34,407 nucleotides of DNA from Methylovulum sp. (GCA_030689765.1 JAUYEP010000295.1:1-34407); one strand, 5' to 3'; counted from the stretch's first letter, positions 18,360 to 28,413 are shown. Translations and numbers: made by a program. Notes: generated from the sequence alone by a model not told the origin.

Positions 18360-19232
18360 CTACGCGTTAAAACATCCCTTCATTGCCACACCAATATCGG
18401 TAGGCGAACTGACCACCTCTATTCCCGCAGCCTTCAATGCTGCAATTTTGCCTTCCGCCGTACCCTTGCCGCCGATGACAATCGCCCCGGCATGCCCCAT
18501 GCGTTTACCGGCAGGCGCAGTTTGTCCCGCTATATAGGCAACGACAGGTTTGGTGACATGGGCTTTAATGTAATCGGCGGCATCTTCTTCTTCGCCGCCG
18601 CCGATTTCACCAACCATGACGATGCCTTTGGTTTGCCCGTCGTCCTGAAAACGGCGGAGCACATCGACAAAGTTCATGCCGTGTATCGGATCGCCGCCTA
18701 TGCCCACGCAGGTGCTTTGGCCTAAGCCTTGTTGCGTGGTTTGATGCACCGATTCGTAGGTTAATGTGCCGGAACGCGACACGATGCCGATGGAACCGGG
18801 CAAATGGATTTTGCCGGGCATAATGCCGATTTTACATTCGCCGGGCGTGATGACGCCGGGGCAGTTGGGGCCGACCAGTAACGTGCCGGTTCCCGCCATA
18901 GCCGCTTTAACGCGCAACATTTGCAATATCGGTATGCCTTCGGTGATGCAAACGATGAGCTTGATACCGGCATCGACGGCTTCGAGTATCGCATCGGCAG
19001 CGTAAAAAGGCGGCACATAAATGACGCTGGCGGTAGCTCCCGTGGTATTTACAGCCTCCTGTACGGTATTAAAGACCGGCAAGCCCAGATGGGTTTCGCC
19101 GCCGCGTTCCGGCGTGACGCCGCCAACCAATTGTGTGCCGTAGTCCAGCGCTTGCTCTGAATGGAAGGTGCCTTGTTTGCCGGTGAAACCTTGGCAAATC
19201 ACTTTGGTGTTTTTGTCGATTAAAATGCTCAT
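18360..19232 (-). CDS. sucD: Succinate-CoA ligase alpha subunit
   Basis: [61 protein letters not shown]...[21 protein letters not shown]. Confidence 0.94.
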   Translation of the reverse strand: MSILIDKNTKVICQGFTGKQGTFHSEQALDYGTQLVGGVTPERGGETHLGLPVFNTVQEAVNTTGATASVIYVPPFYAADAILEAVDAGIKLIVCITEGIPILQMLRVKAAMAGTGTLLVGPNCPGVITPGECKIGIMPGKIHLPGSIGIVSRSGTLTYESVHQTTQQGLGQSTCVGIGGDPIHGMNFVDVLRRFQDDGQTKGIVMVGEIGGGEEEDAADYIKAHVTKPVVAYIAGQTAPAGKRMGHAGAIVIGGKGTAEGKIAALKAAGIEVVSSPTDIGVAMKGCFNA

Positions 19233-19250
19233 ATTATCTCTGCCAATGCC

Positions 19251-20708
19251 TTAGTTAGATTGCTCATCAGTCATATTGATTACTTTTAAAAATTCTTTAT
19301 GAAGCCAGTCATACCTCAAGTCTTCTTTTAGGCCACCGTTTGCTAAATATTCTCCAACTGTTTTACTACCACGATAATTTTCGTATCTTTCCCAAGGTGG
19401 TTCGCCAACTCTCTTAGGATTAAAATCTATCAGCCATTCAATTCTGTCGCCTTTACGAACTAACAGATCTTTGAACATACCAACTTTTTCGGTAGGATCG
19501 TAATCGTAGCTTTGTTCAATGGAGAGAACTGAATCATTCGTTGCTACTGTCTCCGCCAAAGCAACCACTTGTTCTGCCGCGTGTGCCAAATTATCCGCAG
19601 CGTAAATTTTAAGCCCGGTATTGCTCAATAATGCCCGGCCCTCTTCAACATTCGTGCCTTCCAGGCGGACAACCACAGGCACGGCCACATGAATTTGTTC
19701 TATCGCTGCCAAAATGCCTGATGCGATCACATCACATTTGACAATACCGCCGAAAATATTGACCAATACCGCCTTGACGCTGCTGTCAGACAAAATCAGC
19801 TTGAAAGCTTCACAGACTTTTTCGACATTGGTGCCACCACCGACATCAAGAAAATTAGCTGGCAAACCGCCTTTCAACTTGACCAAATCCATCGTTGCCA
19901 TCGCAAGGCCAGCGCCGTTCACCATACAACCGATATTGCCTTCCAGTGTGATGTAATTCAGGCCAAACTGTTGCGCTTCGTTTTCCTTATCATCTTCTTG
20001 CGCCGGGTCTTTCATGGCCAAAATATCAGGATGACTCGCCACGGCGTTATCATCGAAGTTGATTTTCGCGTCCAGCGCCATTAAATCGCCGCTGTCTGTT
20101 TCTATCAGAGGATTGATTTCAATCTGGCTGGCATCCTTGGCTAAAAACAAATCGTACATGCCTTGCATGATGCGGGTTATGGCTTTGTGCTGCGGGCCTT
20201 TGAGGCCTAATGCGTAAGCGACTTTGCGGCATTGATAGCCTTGCAGGCCTGCGGCGGGATGGATCTGCACAGAGATGATCCGTTCAGGCGTTTCGTGGGC
20301 AACGGTTTCAATGTCCATACCGCCCGCTGCCGAAGCGATAAAAATAAGCCGCTCACTGGTCCTGTCCAGCAATAGGCTTAAGTACAACTCGCGTTTAATC
20401 GGATAAATTTTTTCTATCAATAAGGAATTGATCGGTAATCCAGTGCTATCGGTTTGAATCGTAACCAACCGTTCTCCCAGCAGTCCACGGCTAAAGCCAG
20501 TGACTTCAGCCAGCGTTTTAGCCAATTTTACACCACCCACTTTACCTCTCCCGCCGGCATGGACTTGCGCTTTGACGACCCAGCCGTCACCGCCCAATGC
20601 GTCGGCTATTTCAGAGGCTTGCTCTGGTGTTGTTGCCTGTTTTCCTTCAGGCACAGGTATTTCGTAATTGTGAAATAACTGCTTGGCCTGGTATTCATGA
20701 ATATTCAT
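19251..20708 (-). CDS. sucC: Succinate-CoA ligase beta subunit with ~98 aa C-terminal extension
   Basis: MNIHEYQAKQLFHNYEIPVPEG...VNIFGGIVKCDVIASGI...VPVVVRLEGTNVEEGRALL; 485 aa versus ~388 aa for E. coli SucC. Confidence 0.93.
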   Translation of the reverse strand: MNIHEYQAKQLFHNYEIPVPEGKQATTPEQASEIADALGGDGWVVKAQVHAGGRGKVGGVKLAKTLAEVTGFSRGLLGERLVTIQTDSTGLPINSLLIEKIYPIKRELYLSLLLDRTSERLIFIASAAGGMDIETVAHETPERIISVQIHPAAGLQGYQCRKVAYALGLKGPQHKAITRIMQGMYDLFLAKDASQIEINPLIETDSGDLMALDAKINFDDNAVASHPDILAMKDPAQEDDKENEAQQFGLNYITLEGNIGCMVNGAGLAMATMDLVKLKGGLPANFLDVGGGTNVEKVCEAFKLILSDSSVKAVLVNIFGGIVKCDVIASGILAAIEQIHVAVPVVVRLEGTNVEEGRALLSNTGLKIYAADNLAHAAEQVVALAETVATNDSVLSIEQSYDYDPTEKVGMFKDLLVRKGDRIEWLIDFNPKRVGEPPWERYENYRGSKTVGEYLANGGLKEDLRYDWLHKEFLKVINMTDEQSN

Positions 20709-20763
20709 TGTTTGCTCCTGGTTGATAAGTAGAAACCGATGTGGGTTTCCTTAAGTTTTTGCA

Positions 20764-20856
20764 TCGATGCTATGATGTTTCAATCCACAGCCGACCTCAT
20801 CTGTCGGATGACAAGGCCACCGACAGATAGAGGCCGGTGGATTGCCCCCCCGTGTA
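20764..20856. repeat. Palindromic repeat (REP/MITE-like), copy 2
   Basis: CAATCCACAGCCGACCTCATCTGTCGG ATGACAAGG CCACCGACAGATAGAGGCCGGTGGATTG; homologous to 2831-2927. Confidence 0.82.
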
Positions 20857-21033
20857 CCCGCAAGGGGCATCCCCATGACTGCAAGGCTGCTACCGCAGCC
20901 AGCAGCCCTATGAAACGGGGAGGTTTCAGACCAGCAAGGTATTTCGATGAACGACACCTTGATCTGACACCATGATCTGACGGCACGCTGATATTCTAGC
21001 CAAGTCCTTACAAAACGCTATCGTTAAAAACAA

Positions 21034-22662
21034 ATGACCGCAAATACCTCAGAAACTCTCTTTCCCTGCCCTTTTTCGAAAGGTTACGGCATTCCAGCGC
21101 GACAAGCCTGGACTTTGTTGAAGGTTTTTTTAATTTATCGCTTGATCCTTGCCAGCCTGTTCATTGTGTTGCTTTTCCATCGGAGTGATTCGGCTTATCT
21201 GATTCCCCACGTTAACGATTTGTATATCTACAGCAGCCAATGTTATTTGATCCTTACAGTCATCGCGATAATCAGCGTATTCTGGCGGCTCACCGCGTAC
21301 ACCACACAAGCGCAACTGCTTATTTTTACGGACATTATCCTGCTCACCTTGTTAATGCATGCCTGCGGCGGCATTAAAAGCGGCATAGGCATCCTGCTCG
21401 CTGTTTCTATTGCTTCAGGCGGATTATTGATTGGCGGTCTCTGTGCCATGCTGTTTGCCGCGCTTGCCAGCCTGTCGGTGTTGGCCGAACAGATCTTTAC
21501 CAGCCAAACCCAAAACGTTGACACCGCTTCATACACGTATTCCGGCATGTTGGGCGCAACCTTCTTCACCATTGCATTGCTGTCTTATATCCTTGCAAAA
21601 CGCAGTGAAGAAACGTTGCAACTGGCAGACCAACAAAAACAAACCATCGTTAAGCTGGAAGACCTCAATCAATATATCATCCAACATCTGCAATCCGGCA
21701 TCATCATTGTCGACCGGCATCAAGCAGTGCAAATGCTCAATGAAGCGGCTTTACGGCTAGCCGACCTCGTGGCTGCACCACGCCATCTTAGCGATATTTC
21801 CATTCATTTATCAGAGGCTTTTCAACGGTGGCTTACCGATTCCAAACAGGATTCTGTCCTGTTACCCATCCCAAACCAGCCGGAAATTTACAGCCGTTTC
21901 ATGCCCCTCTCAAAAAGCTATGATTTTTATTACATGATTATTCTTGAAGACATTTCGCTTTATAACCAAAGGCTACAGCAAAGCAAACTCGCTTCGTTAG
22001 GGCGGCTGACCGCCAGTATTGCCCATGAAATACGCAATCCATTAGGCGCAATCAGCCATGCCGGGCAGCTGCTCTCTGAAAATCAGGACTTATCGGGTCA
22101 GGATCACCGGCTAACGGTCATCATACAAACGCATTGCAAACGCGTTGACCGTATTATTGAAGACATCCTGCAACTTTCGAGGAGGAGCGATTCCAGACGG
22201 CAAAAAATACACCTGCAATCCTGGCTGGACACCTATCTGAAAGAATTCATAATTGAACATGCGATCACGCCTGGCACATTTGAATTGTTACAAGCCACTG
22301 AACCGCTAGCCGCGTTTATCGACCCCAGCCACTTAAAACAGATCATGGATAATTTGTGCCAAAATGCTTTGAAATATAGCTGTCCTGAACGGGCCCACAT
22401 CGTGTTGCGCAGTTTTATATGGCAGCATTCGCCGTGTATAGAAGTCATCGATAACGGCCCTGGAATCAGTGCGGAACATCTCAAGCATCTTTTTGAGCCC
22501 TTTTTCACAACCTCGTCCAAAGGGACAGGGTTAGGGCTTTATATCTCAAGGGAATTGGCCGAATTAAACCAGGCGAAATTGAGCTATCATTTGACAAATG
22601 ATAAACGGAGCTGCTTTAGGCTCTGTTTAATGGATGCTGAAAAAACCTTGATTGAAATATGA
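21034..22662 (+). CDS. pilS: Sensor histidine kinase, PilS-like
   Basis: N-terminal TM helices, HisKA motif TASIAHEIRNPLGAISHAGQLL, HATPase DNGPGISAEHLKHLFEPFFTTSSKGTGLGLYIS; upstream of a PilR-like gene. Confidence 0.88.
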   Translation: MTANTSETLFPCPFSKGYGIPARQAWTLLKVFLIYRLILASLFIVLLFHRSDSAYLIPHVNDLYIYSSQCYLILTVIAIISVFWRLTAYTTQAQLLIFTDIILLTLLMHACGGIKSGIGILLAVSIASGGLLIGGLCAMLFAALASLSVLAEQIFTSQTQNVDTASYTYSGMLGATFFTIALLSYILAKRSEETLQLADQQKQTIVKLEDLNQYIIQHLQSGIIIVDRHQAVQMLNEAALRLADLVAAPRHLSDISIHLSEAFQRWLTDSKQDSVLLPIPNQPEIYSRFMPLSKSYDFYYMIILEDISLYNQRLQQSKLASLGRLTASIAHEIRNPLGAISHAGQLLSENQDLSGQDHRLTVIIQTHCKRVDRIIEDILQLSRRSDSRRQKIHLQSWLDTYLKEFIIEHAITPGTFELLQATEPLAAFIDPSHLKQIMDNLCQNALKYSCPERAHIVLRSFIWQHSPCIEVIDNGPGISAEHLKHLFEPFFTTSSKGTGLGLYISRELAELNQAKLSYHLTNDKRSCFRLCLMDAEKTLIEI

Positions 22663-22676
22663 AGCTTGATTGAATT

Positions 22677-24026
22677 ATGAAAACGCCTGTCGCATTGATT
22701 GTAGATGATGAACCTGATATCCGTGAATTGCTGGAAATCACGCTGAACAGAATGTCGATCCAAACACATTGCGCTGAAAATCTAGCGTCTGCCAACGCAT
22801 TGTTGAAACAGCAACTGTTCGACCTTTGCCTGACGGACATGCGCCTGCCTGATGGCAATGGCTTGGAACTGGTTGATTTTATTCAGGCGATGCCTAGCCC
22901 AATACCTGTTGCTGTCATTACCGCGCATGGCAACATGGATACGGCCATACTTGCGATGAAAAAAGGCGCTTTTGATTTTATCTCCAAACCGGTGGACTTA
23001 TCGGTGTTAAGGCAACTGGTAAGCAATGCGCTAAAACTGTCCCAACCGGCCGATATCCCCGAAAATGACCGGCGGATGCGCCACATACTACTCGGCGAAT
23101 CAATCGCCATGCGGGAAATTCGCTCAAAAATTTCAAAATTGGCGCGTAGCCAGGCACCTGTTTATATCAGCGGAGAATCCGGCTCAGGCAAGGAATTGGT
23201 TGCCCGTCTTATCCACCAGCAAAGCTCACGTAGCGGACAGCCTTTTGTCGCCATTAACTGCGGCGCCATTCCGCATGAGTTGATGGAAAGCGAGTTTTTC
23301 GGCCATAAAAAAGGCAGTTTTTCCGGTGCTGTCAGCGACAAAAAAGGCCTGTTTCAGGCGGCGGAAGGTGGCACGTTATTCCTCGATGAAATCGCCGACC
23401 TGCCGCAATCACTACAGGTTAAATTACTGCGTGCGATACAGGAAAAGAAAATCCGCCCTGTTGGCGAACACCAGGAAATTCCGGTTAATATCCGTCTGCT
23501 TAGTGCGACCCACCGCAACCTTGCCGGTATGGTCCAGGATGGCAGTTTCAGGCAGGATTTATATTACCGTATCAATGTGATTGATCTCCATATCCCCCCC
23601 CTGCGTGAGCGTAGCGCCGATGTTCCGTTACTTATCGAACATACCCTGTCGAAATTGGCAGCCGCCACATCTACGGTTAAACCCAGCTTGTCAACGGGGG
23701 CATTGACAGCGCTGCAACGCTATCATTTTCCGGGCAATGTGCGGGAACTTGAAAATATTCTGGAGCGGGCCCTCGCTTTATATGAGGGCAAACATATTGA
23801 AGTTGACGACTTGAATCTGCCGGTAAATAACAATGGCGCGGTTGGCGTGCCGGACTATGACCCTGCCAAGGGATCACTGGAAGATTATCTGGAAGATATT
23901 GAAAGAAAAGCCATTTCCGTTGCACTGGAAGAAAATAGATGGAACAAGACAGCCGCAGCCAAGCAGTTAGGCCTCTCTTTTAGATCATTTCGCTATCGTT
24001 TGAAGAAACTCAACCTGGATAATTAG
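22677..24026 (+). CDS. pilR: Sigma54-dependent response regulator, PilR-like
   Basis: Receiver domain VALIVDDEPDIRELLEITL, AAA+ GESGSGKELVARLIH and GAVSDKKGLFQAAEGGTLFLDEI, Fis-type C-terminus. Confidence 0.9.
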   Translation: MKTPVALIVDDEPDIRELLEITLNRMSIQTHCAENLASANALLKQQLFDLCLTDMRLPDGNGLELVDFIQAMPSPIPVAVITAHGNMDTAILAMKKGAFDFISKPVDLSVLRQLVSNALKLSQPADIPENDRRMRHILLGESIAMREIRSKISKLARSQAPVYISGESGSGKELVARLIHQQSSRSGQPFVAINCGAIPHELMESEFFGHKKGSFSGAVSDKKGLFQAAEGGTLFLDEIADLPQSLQVKLLRAIQEKKIRPVGEHQEIPVNIRLLSATHRNLAGMVQDGSFRQDLYYRINVIDLHIPPLRERSADVPLLIEHTLSKLAAATSTVKPSLSTGALTALQRYHFPGNVRELENILERALALYEGKHIEVDDLNLPVNNNGAVGVPDYDPAKGSLEDYLEDIERKAISVALEENRWNKTAAAKQLGLSFRSFRYRLKKLNLDN

Positions 24027-24027
24027 C

Positions 24028-25482
24028 CTAACGCGGGAGTTCATACTTGCGCAATTTTTCAACCAGGGTGGTACGGCGCATATTCAGGCGTTTGGCGGCA
24101 TGTGCGACAACGCCATTACATTCCTCCAAGGCCTGACGGATCAAATCAATTTCCATAATATTCAGATATTCCTTCAAATCGATACCCTGCTTCGGTAACT
24201 GTGTTAATCCTGTTGCGCTGTTGCCGATAAATTCTTCTGCTGTTACGGCCAGCGCCCCTTCCAATTCGTCTTCGTCATCATCGGTTTTTGTATTATCAGC
24301 CATACCTTCCGGTACGTTGTAGTTTTGAAATTTTTCCGGCAACCCAGTGACATCGACCAACTCTTTGGGGTAAATGATCGCCAGCCGTTCAATCAAATTA
24401 GCCAATTCCCTGATATTACCCGGCCATTCATGCTGCATCAGCACCGCCATCGCGGCATTGTTCAGCCGCACTGAACCACGGTTTGAGGCCTGCATCCTGG
24501 CGACAAGATCGGCTACCAGCAGCGGTATATCTTCAGGCCGTTCCCTTAAAGGCGGCATCTCGATAGGAAAAACATTCAGGCGATAAAACAGGTCTTCCCT
24601 AAACCGGTGGCTTTTAATCTCGTCTTCGAGAAACCGGTGCGTCGCCGCAACAATCCTGACATCGCAATGTATTGTTTTATTACTGCCCACACGTTCAAAC
24701 GTGCGTTCCTGAAGCACCCGCAATAGTTTGACCTGCATGGTCATGGGCATATCGCCAATTTCGTCAAGGAACAAGGTGCCGCCTTCCGCCATTTCAAAGC
24801 GTCCTTGCCTTGCGCTTAATGCTCCAGTAAACGCGCCTTTTTCATGCCCGAATAATTCGCTTTCGAGTAATTCGCCCGGAATTGCACCGCAATTAATGGG
24901 GACAAACAGTTTTGACCGTCGATTGGAAAGGTCATGTAGCGCTCTGGCGACCACTTCTTTTCCGGTTCCCGACTCGCCCAAAATTAAAACGGTGGCATCT
25001 GATCCGGCAACCTGATGGATCAATTTGCGGACATTGGCAATCGTGCGGCTGTTTCCTTGCAGGCGGTCAATGGCGGAAAAACGCGGCTCATCCCGTGTGC
25101 CTTGATGGATTGGCTGTGGCATCGAGGAATCGGAAAGTTTATCGATGATCCTTTTCAGGTCTGGATAGGTGGCAGGCCATTCGAGAATAGGGAACACCGG
25201 GTCACTAACCGCTGCTGGCATCGGGTGTGTGCTGCTTTTATCAATTAACAAAATGATCGGGGTATTGTGCGCCAGCTCTTCAAACGCCCTGAGTATGGCA
25301 GCCTGTTTAGCGATACCATGACCTAAAAAAATGACCAACAAGGCGTCAAGACTATCAACACGCGCCTCATAATTTAATGAAGTTGCCGTTTCCACCTGAA
25401 ATTCCATAAACTGAAGGACGGTCTCAAGCTGTTGGGATCTTGTCTTATTATCATCAACTAGCAAAATGCGCGACAACACCAT
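24028..25482 (-). CDS. fleQ: Sigma54-dependent transcriptional activator, FleQ-like
   Basis: N-terminal receiver-like domain, GESGTGKEVVARALHD, GAFTGALSARQGRFEMAEGGTLFLDEIGDMPM, C-terminal Fis HTH. Confidence 0.8.
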   Translation of the reverse strand: MVLSRILLVDDNKTRSQQLETVLQFMEFQVETATSLNYEARVDSLDALLVIFLGHGIAKQAAILRAFEELAHNTPIILLIDKSSTHPMPAAVSDPVFPILEWPATYPDLKRIIDKLSDSSMPQPIHQGTRDEPRFSAIDRLQGNSRTIANVRKLIHQVAGSDATVLILGESGTGKEVVARALHDLSNRRSKLFVPINCGAIPGELLESELFGHEKGAFTGALSARQGRFEMAEGGTLFLDEIGDMPMTMQVKLLRVLQERTFERVGSNKTIHCDVRIVAATHRFLEDEIKSHRFREDLFYRLNVFPIEMPPLRERPEDIPLLVADLVARMQASNRGSVRLNNAAMAVLMQHEWPGNIRELANLIERLAIIYPKELVDVTGLPEKFQNYNVPEGMADNTKTDDDEDELEGALAVTAEEFIGNSATGLTQLPKQGIDLKEYLNIMEIDLIRQALEECNGVVAHAAKRLNMRRTTLVEKLRKYELPR

Positions 25483-25698
25483 ATTTCCACACTAAACACT
25501 CAAAATTAACAGGTAAACCCGACCGCCAATGGCAGCGATTTATTTTCATTACCCCATTATAGTCAATGTACTGATAAAAACCCTAAGCCCAACGTTGCAG
25601 GCCGCCATCGCAAATGTTAGCCACCCTATTTTTTTCTTGTAATGGGTGGCATGGAGGATAATATTACGATGTTTAAAGTCCGACGCTTTAAACCAAAC

Positions 25699-25818
25699 GT
25701 AACTATTCAGTCCCCCTCTTTGGAAAAGAGGGGTTAGGGGAGATTTTATTAGATACGCCCCCTCGCGTTGCTCTCCCCCTCAACCCCCCTTTTTCAAAGG
25801 GGGGAGGTGAATACTTAC
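25699..25818. mobile_element. MITE-like element copy D with perfect 8-bp direct repeat
   Basis: GTAACTATTCAGTCCCCCTC ... GGGGGGAGGTGAATACTTAC flanked by AACCAAAC (25691-25698 and 25819-25826). Confidence 0.88.
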
Positions 25819-25845
25819 AACCAAACAACTTTCCGGGAGGATTTC

Positions 25846-27015
25846 ATGAATATCGAAGGCGCAAAGTTACCCAGCAATAACACAGTTGGACCGGATGTTG
25901 GCGCTTCATTTGGAAAAATGTCTGTTGGCAGCGGCAATGAATTTGCCAATGCCTTTAACGATCAGATTAAACGGTCAAAAACAGCGCCTGTCCAGGCTGA
26001 AATATCCCAACCGGCTGAATTGCAATATAAACAGCCTCAAAATGATGTGCAACCGGGCTTGTCCGATGATGAAGCGCTTACTGCGTTGCTCGGCAATAGG
26101 CCGCTATCAGCAGATAAAATCGACAAAGAAACTGAACGTGAACCTGCATTGGGCGAAGATTCCCCTGATACCACAAGCCAGCAAAATGCCAGTGGCGGGG
26201 TAGCACCCAATGACTTGCTTTTTTTGACCGACACAGTAAAACCTGCAACATTGGGCGAAGTTTCCACCGATACGGCAAACCAGCAAAATGTTAGCGGCAT
26301 AGCGCTGTCCAATGGCTTGCCATTTGCAAAGCCGACGACAGAAGCGCCTAATCAGGGCGCCCCCGTGGCTGACATTTCCCTGGATGACATCCTGCCAAAC
26401 AAAACTTTTTTTTCTGGGCCAGCAACAGGCACACAAGAAATGGCCCTAGAAACCCCCGATAGTGCAGAAGCGGCTGAGAAACCGGCGCAGGCCGATCAGC
26501 CCTCTATGCCAGAACTGGAAAATGCACCCTCCGGAACAACCCAGCTGCAACAAGCTATCGACAGCAGAACAGGGCTTCCAACAATAGCCAAACCGATAAA
26601 CCATCCTGGCTGGAGTAAAGATCTGGGTGAACACGTCGTATGGCTATGTAACAAGGCGATACCGTCCGCGGAAATCACACTCAATCCAGAACATCTTGGC
26701 CCGATCACTGTGCGCATCGATGTCGATCAGGATCAGGCATCAATCCAGTTTACGACGCCACATGCGGCGGTCAAGGAAGTGCTGGAAGCGTCTATTCCGA
26801 AACTAAGGGAAATGCTGAATAGCCAGCAACTCAATCTGGTTGATGTCAATGTTTCGCAGCATTCGGCATCAAATCAGCAACAGCCCTCCCATCAAGGCGT
26901 TGCTAACCCGTTTGGACAACGGGGGCAAAATGCCGAAGATGCCATTGAGGTTATTGAACAGACTGAAAATGGGCAGGCGGTAGCAGTAAAAGGCCTGTTA
27001 AGCCTTTATGCGTAA
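25846..27015 (+). CDS. fliK: Flagellar hook-length control protein FliK
   Basis: C-terminal ITLNPEHLGPITVRIDVDQDQASIQFTTPHAAVKEVLEASIPKLREMLNSQQLNLVDVNV; low-complexity N-terminus; ATG 25846 preceded by GGGAGG. Confidence 0.9.
   Translation: MNIEGAKLPSNNTVGPDVGASFGKMSVGSGNEFANAFNDQIKRSKTAPVQAEISQPAELQYKQPQNDVQPGLSDDEALTALLGNRPLSADKIDKETEREPALGEDSPDTTSQQNASGGVAPNDLLFLTDTVKPATLGEVSTDTANQQNVSGIALSNGLPFAKPTTEAPNQGAPVADISLDDILPNKTFFSGPATGTQEMALETPDSAEAAEKPAQADQPSMPELENAPSGTTQLQQAIDSRTGLPTIAKPINHPGWSKDLGEHVVWLCNKAIPSAEITLNPEHLGPITVRIDVDQDQASIQFTTPHAAVKEVLEASIPKLREMLNSQQLNLVDVNVSQHSASNQQQPSHQGVANPFGQRGQNAEDAIEVIEQTENGQAVAVKGLLSLYA
26149..26330 (+). repeat. Imperfect internal direct repeat in fliK, period ~102 nt
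   Basis: TTGGGCGAAGATTCCCCTGATACCACAAGCCAGCAAAATGCCAGTGGC versus TTGGGCGAAGTTTCCACCGATACGGCAAACCAGCAAAATGTTAGCGGC. Confidence 0.75.
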
Positions 27016-27098
27016 GGCAACCCGAAAATATCCCCCAAAGCATGGATATTCGGAATGACGGCTGTTGCCACTGGTGGTTAATTTTGCGGGATAACACC

Positions 27099-27127
27099 GT
27101 AGAGACGTTGCATTGCAACGTCTCTAC
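27099..27127. repeat. Perfect hairpin between convergent fliK and the GGDEF gene
   Basis: GTAGAGACGTTGCATTGCAACGTCTCTAC. Confidence 0.7.
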
Positions 27128-27136
27128 CTCGGTGGG

Positions 27137-28021
27137 TCAATCCACCGCCACTTGGTTTCTGCCGTTATGCTTGGCTTTGTACATTGCACTGTCGGCACGT
27201 TTGACAAGGCTATTGGCCGTATCGTCGATACGCAACATGCTGACACCCAAGCTTACCGTCAGCTTGATGACCGCCATGTCGTAAGCCAGTGTATGCCGTT
27301 CAATTGACTGTCGGATCCGTTCTGCCAGTAATTTGGCCCCGTCAATATCGGTGTCGCTGAGCAAAACCACAAACTCTTCACCGCCGATCCTGAATACAAT
27401 ATCGCTGCCACGCAGATTTTCTTTGACCCGTTTTGCTACAGAAGTCAGCGCAACATCGCCGCACTCGTGGCCATAATTGTCATTAATCGCTTTGAAATGG
27501 TCAATATCAAGGAAGATCATCGACAAGTTTTTCTTATGGCGTACCGAGAGGTTGATTTCACGCTTGAGCGCATCACTAAAACACGCCCTGTTATTTGTTT
27601 GGGTCAATGGATCGGTATAAGCCAATTTTAATGCCTGCTGAAATAAGGTTGCATTTTTCAACGGATAAATCAGGCAGCATAACAGCGTTTCCAGCAATTT
27701 TATTTCAGCATCGCTGAACCGCTGGTTCCGCATCAGCGTCAATTCACCAAGCCCCTGCTCTTCAACCTTAAGCGCGTAACTGCATGAGTGTTTAGTAAAA
27801 ACCCCGCTTTTAATTTCCAGGCCAAATTCCATATTAGTATAAGCATAAGCACTATGAGGGATCATGCTTTCAATTTTGCCACTAAAAATTGCGATGAGTT
27901 CATTAAATTCCAGCGTCGTTTGCAATGCACTACTGATGTCATAGTGATGCAAATTAACCACTTTTGTTGCTTCAAAGGTGTTGTTATTAACAATCGCCAA
28001 TTTTGCTGATGAATTTTGCAT
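27137..28021 (-). CDS. GGDEF-domain diguanylate cyclase
   Basis: AYTDPLTQTNNRACF...FLDIDHFKAINDNYGHECGDVAL...RIGGEEFVVLLSDTD. Confidence 0.92.
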   Translation of the reverse strand: MQNSSAKLAIVNNNTFEATKVVNLHHYDISSALQTTLEFNELIAIFSGKIESMIPHSAYAYTNMEFGLEIKSGVFTKHSCSYALKVEEQGLGELTLMRNQRFSDAEIKLLETLLCCLIYPLKNATLFQQALKLAYTDPLTQTNNRACFSDALKREINLSVRHKKNLSMIFLDIDHFKAINDNYGHECGDVALTSVAKRVKENLRGSDIVFRIGGEEFVVLLSDTDIDGAKLLAERIRQSIERHTLAYDMAVIKLTVSLGVSMLRIDDTANSLVKRADSAMYKAKHNGRNQVAVD

Positions 28022-28288
28022 TGCCGCTACTCCGTGTCTTGAAACATTATTGTTGCAATAACTTAAGCGAATACTATGCCATGCCTTAAATATAATTAAA
28101 AATCAATATATTGTGATCATTAATAGGGTGTGTGCCGAAATTTTGGCAGCATAAATAGCCAATAATATGGCGGTACTGCCTGTCAGACCACGAACGGCTT
28201 AACCTACAAAAACCGAAGGCTTGACTGTTTAAAACATAAGTAGGTGTCCATCAGTTTTTTAACATTGCCCACAAAAGTTAAAATATTT

Positions 28289-28413
28289 GTAACTGTTCAG
28301 TCCCCCTCTTTGGAAAAGAGGGGTTAGGGGAGATTTTATTAGATACGCCCCCTCGCCTTGCTCTCCCCCTTTTTCAAAGGGGGAGAGCAAGGCGAGGGGG
28401 ACTGAATACTTAC
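28289..28413. mobile_element. MITE-like element copy E with perfect 8-bp direct repeat
   Basis: GTAACTGTTCAGTCCCCC ... GGGGGACTGAATACTTAC flanked by AAATATTT (28281-28288 and 28414-28421). Confidence 0.88.

Noticed and set aside
20779-20850. Possible CRISPR repeat (GTTTCAATCCAC)
   Set aside because: No regularly spaced repeats or spacers and no cas genes; it is one arm of a palindrome.
20751-20986. Short ORFs over the pilS upstream region sharing peptide CHPTDEVGCGLKH with the 2589 ORF
   Set aside because: The shared peptide is just translation of the two-copy palindromic repeat.
24020-24032. pilR and fleQ-like gene tail-to-tail with 1 bp between stops
   Set aside because: Tight convergent ends are common; no evidence of special regulation visible.
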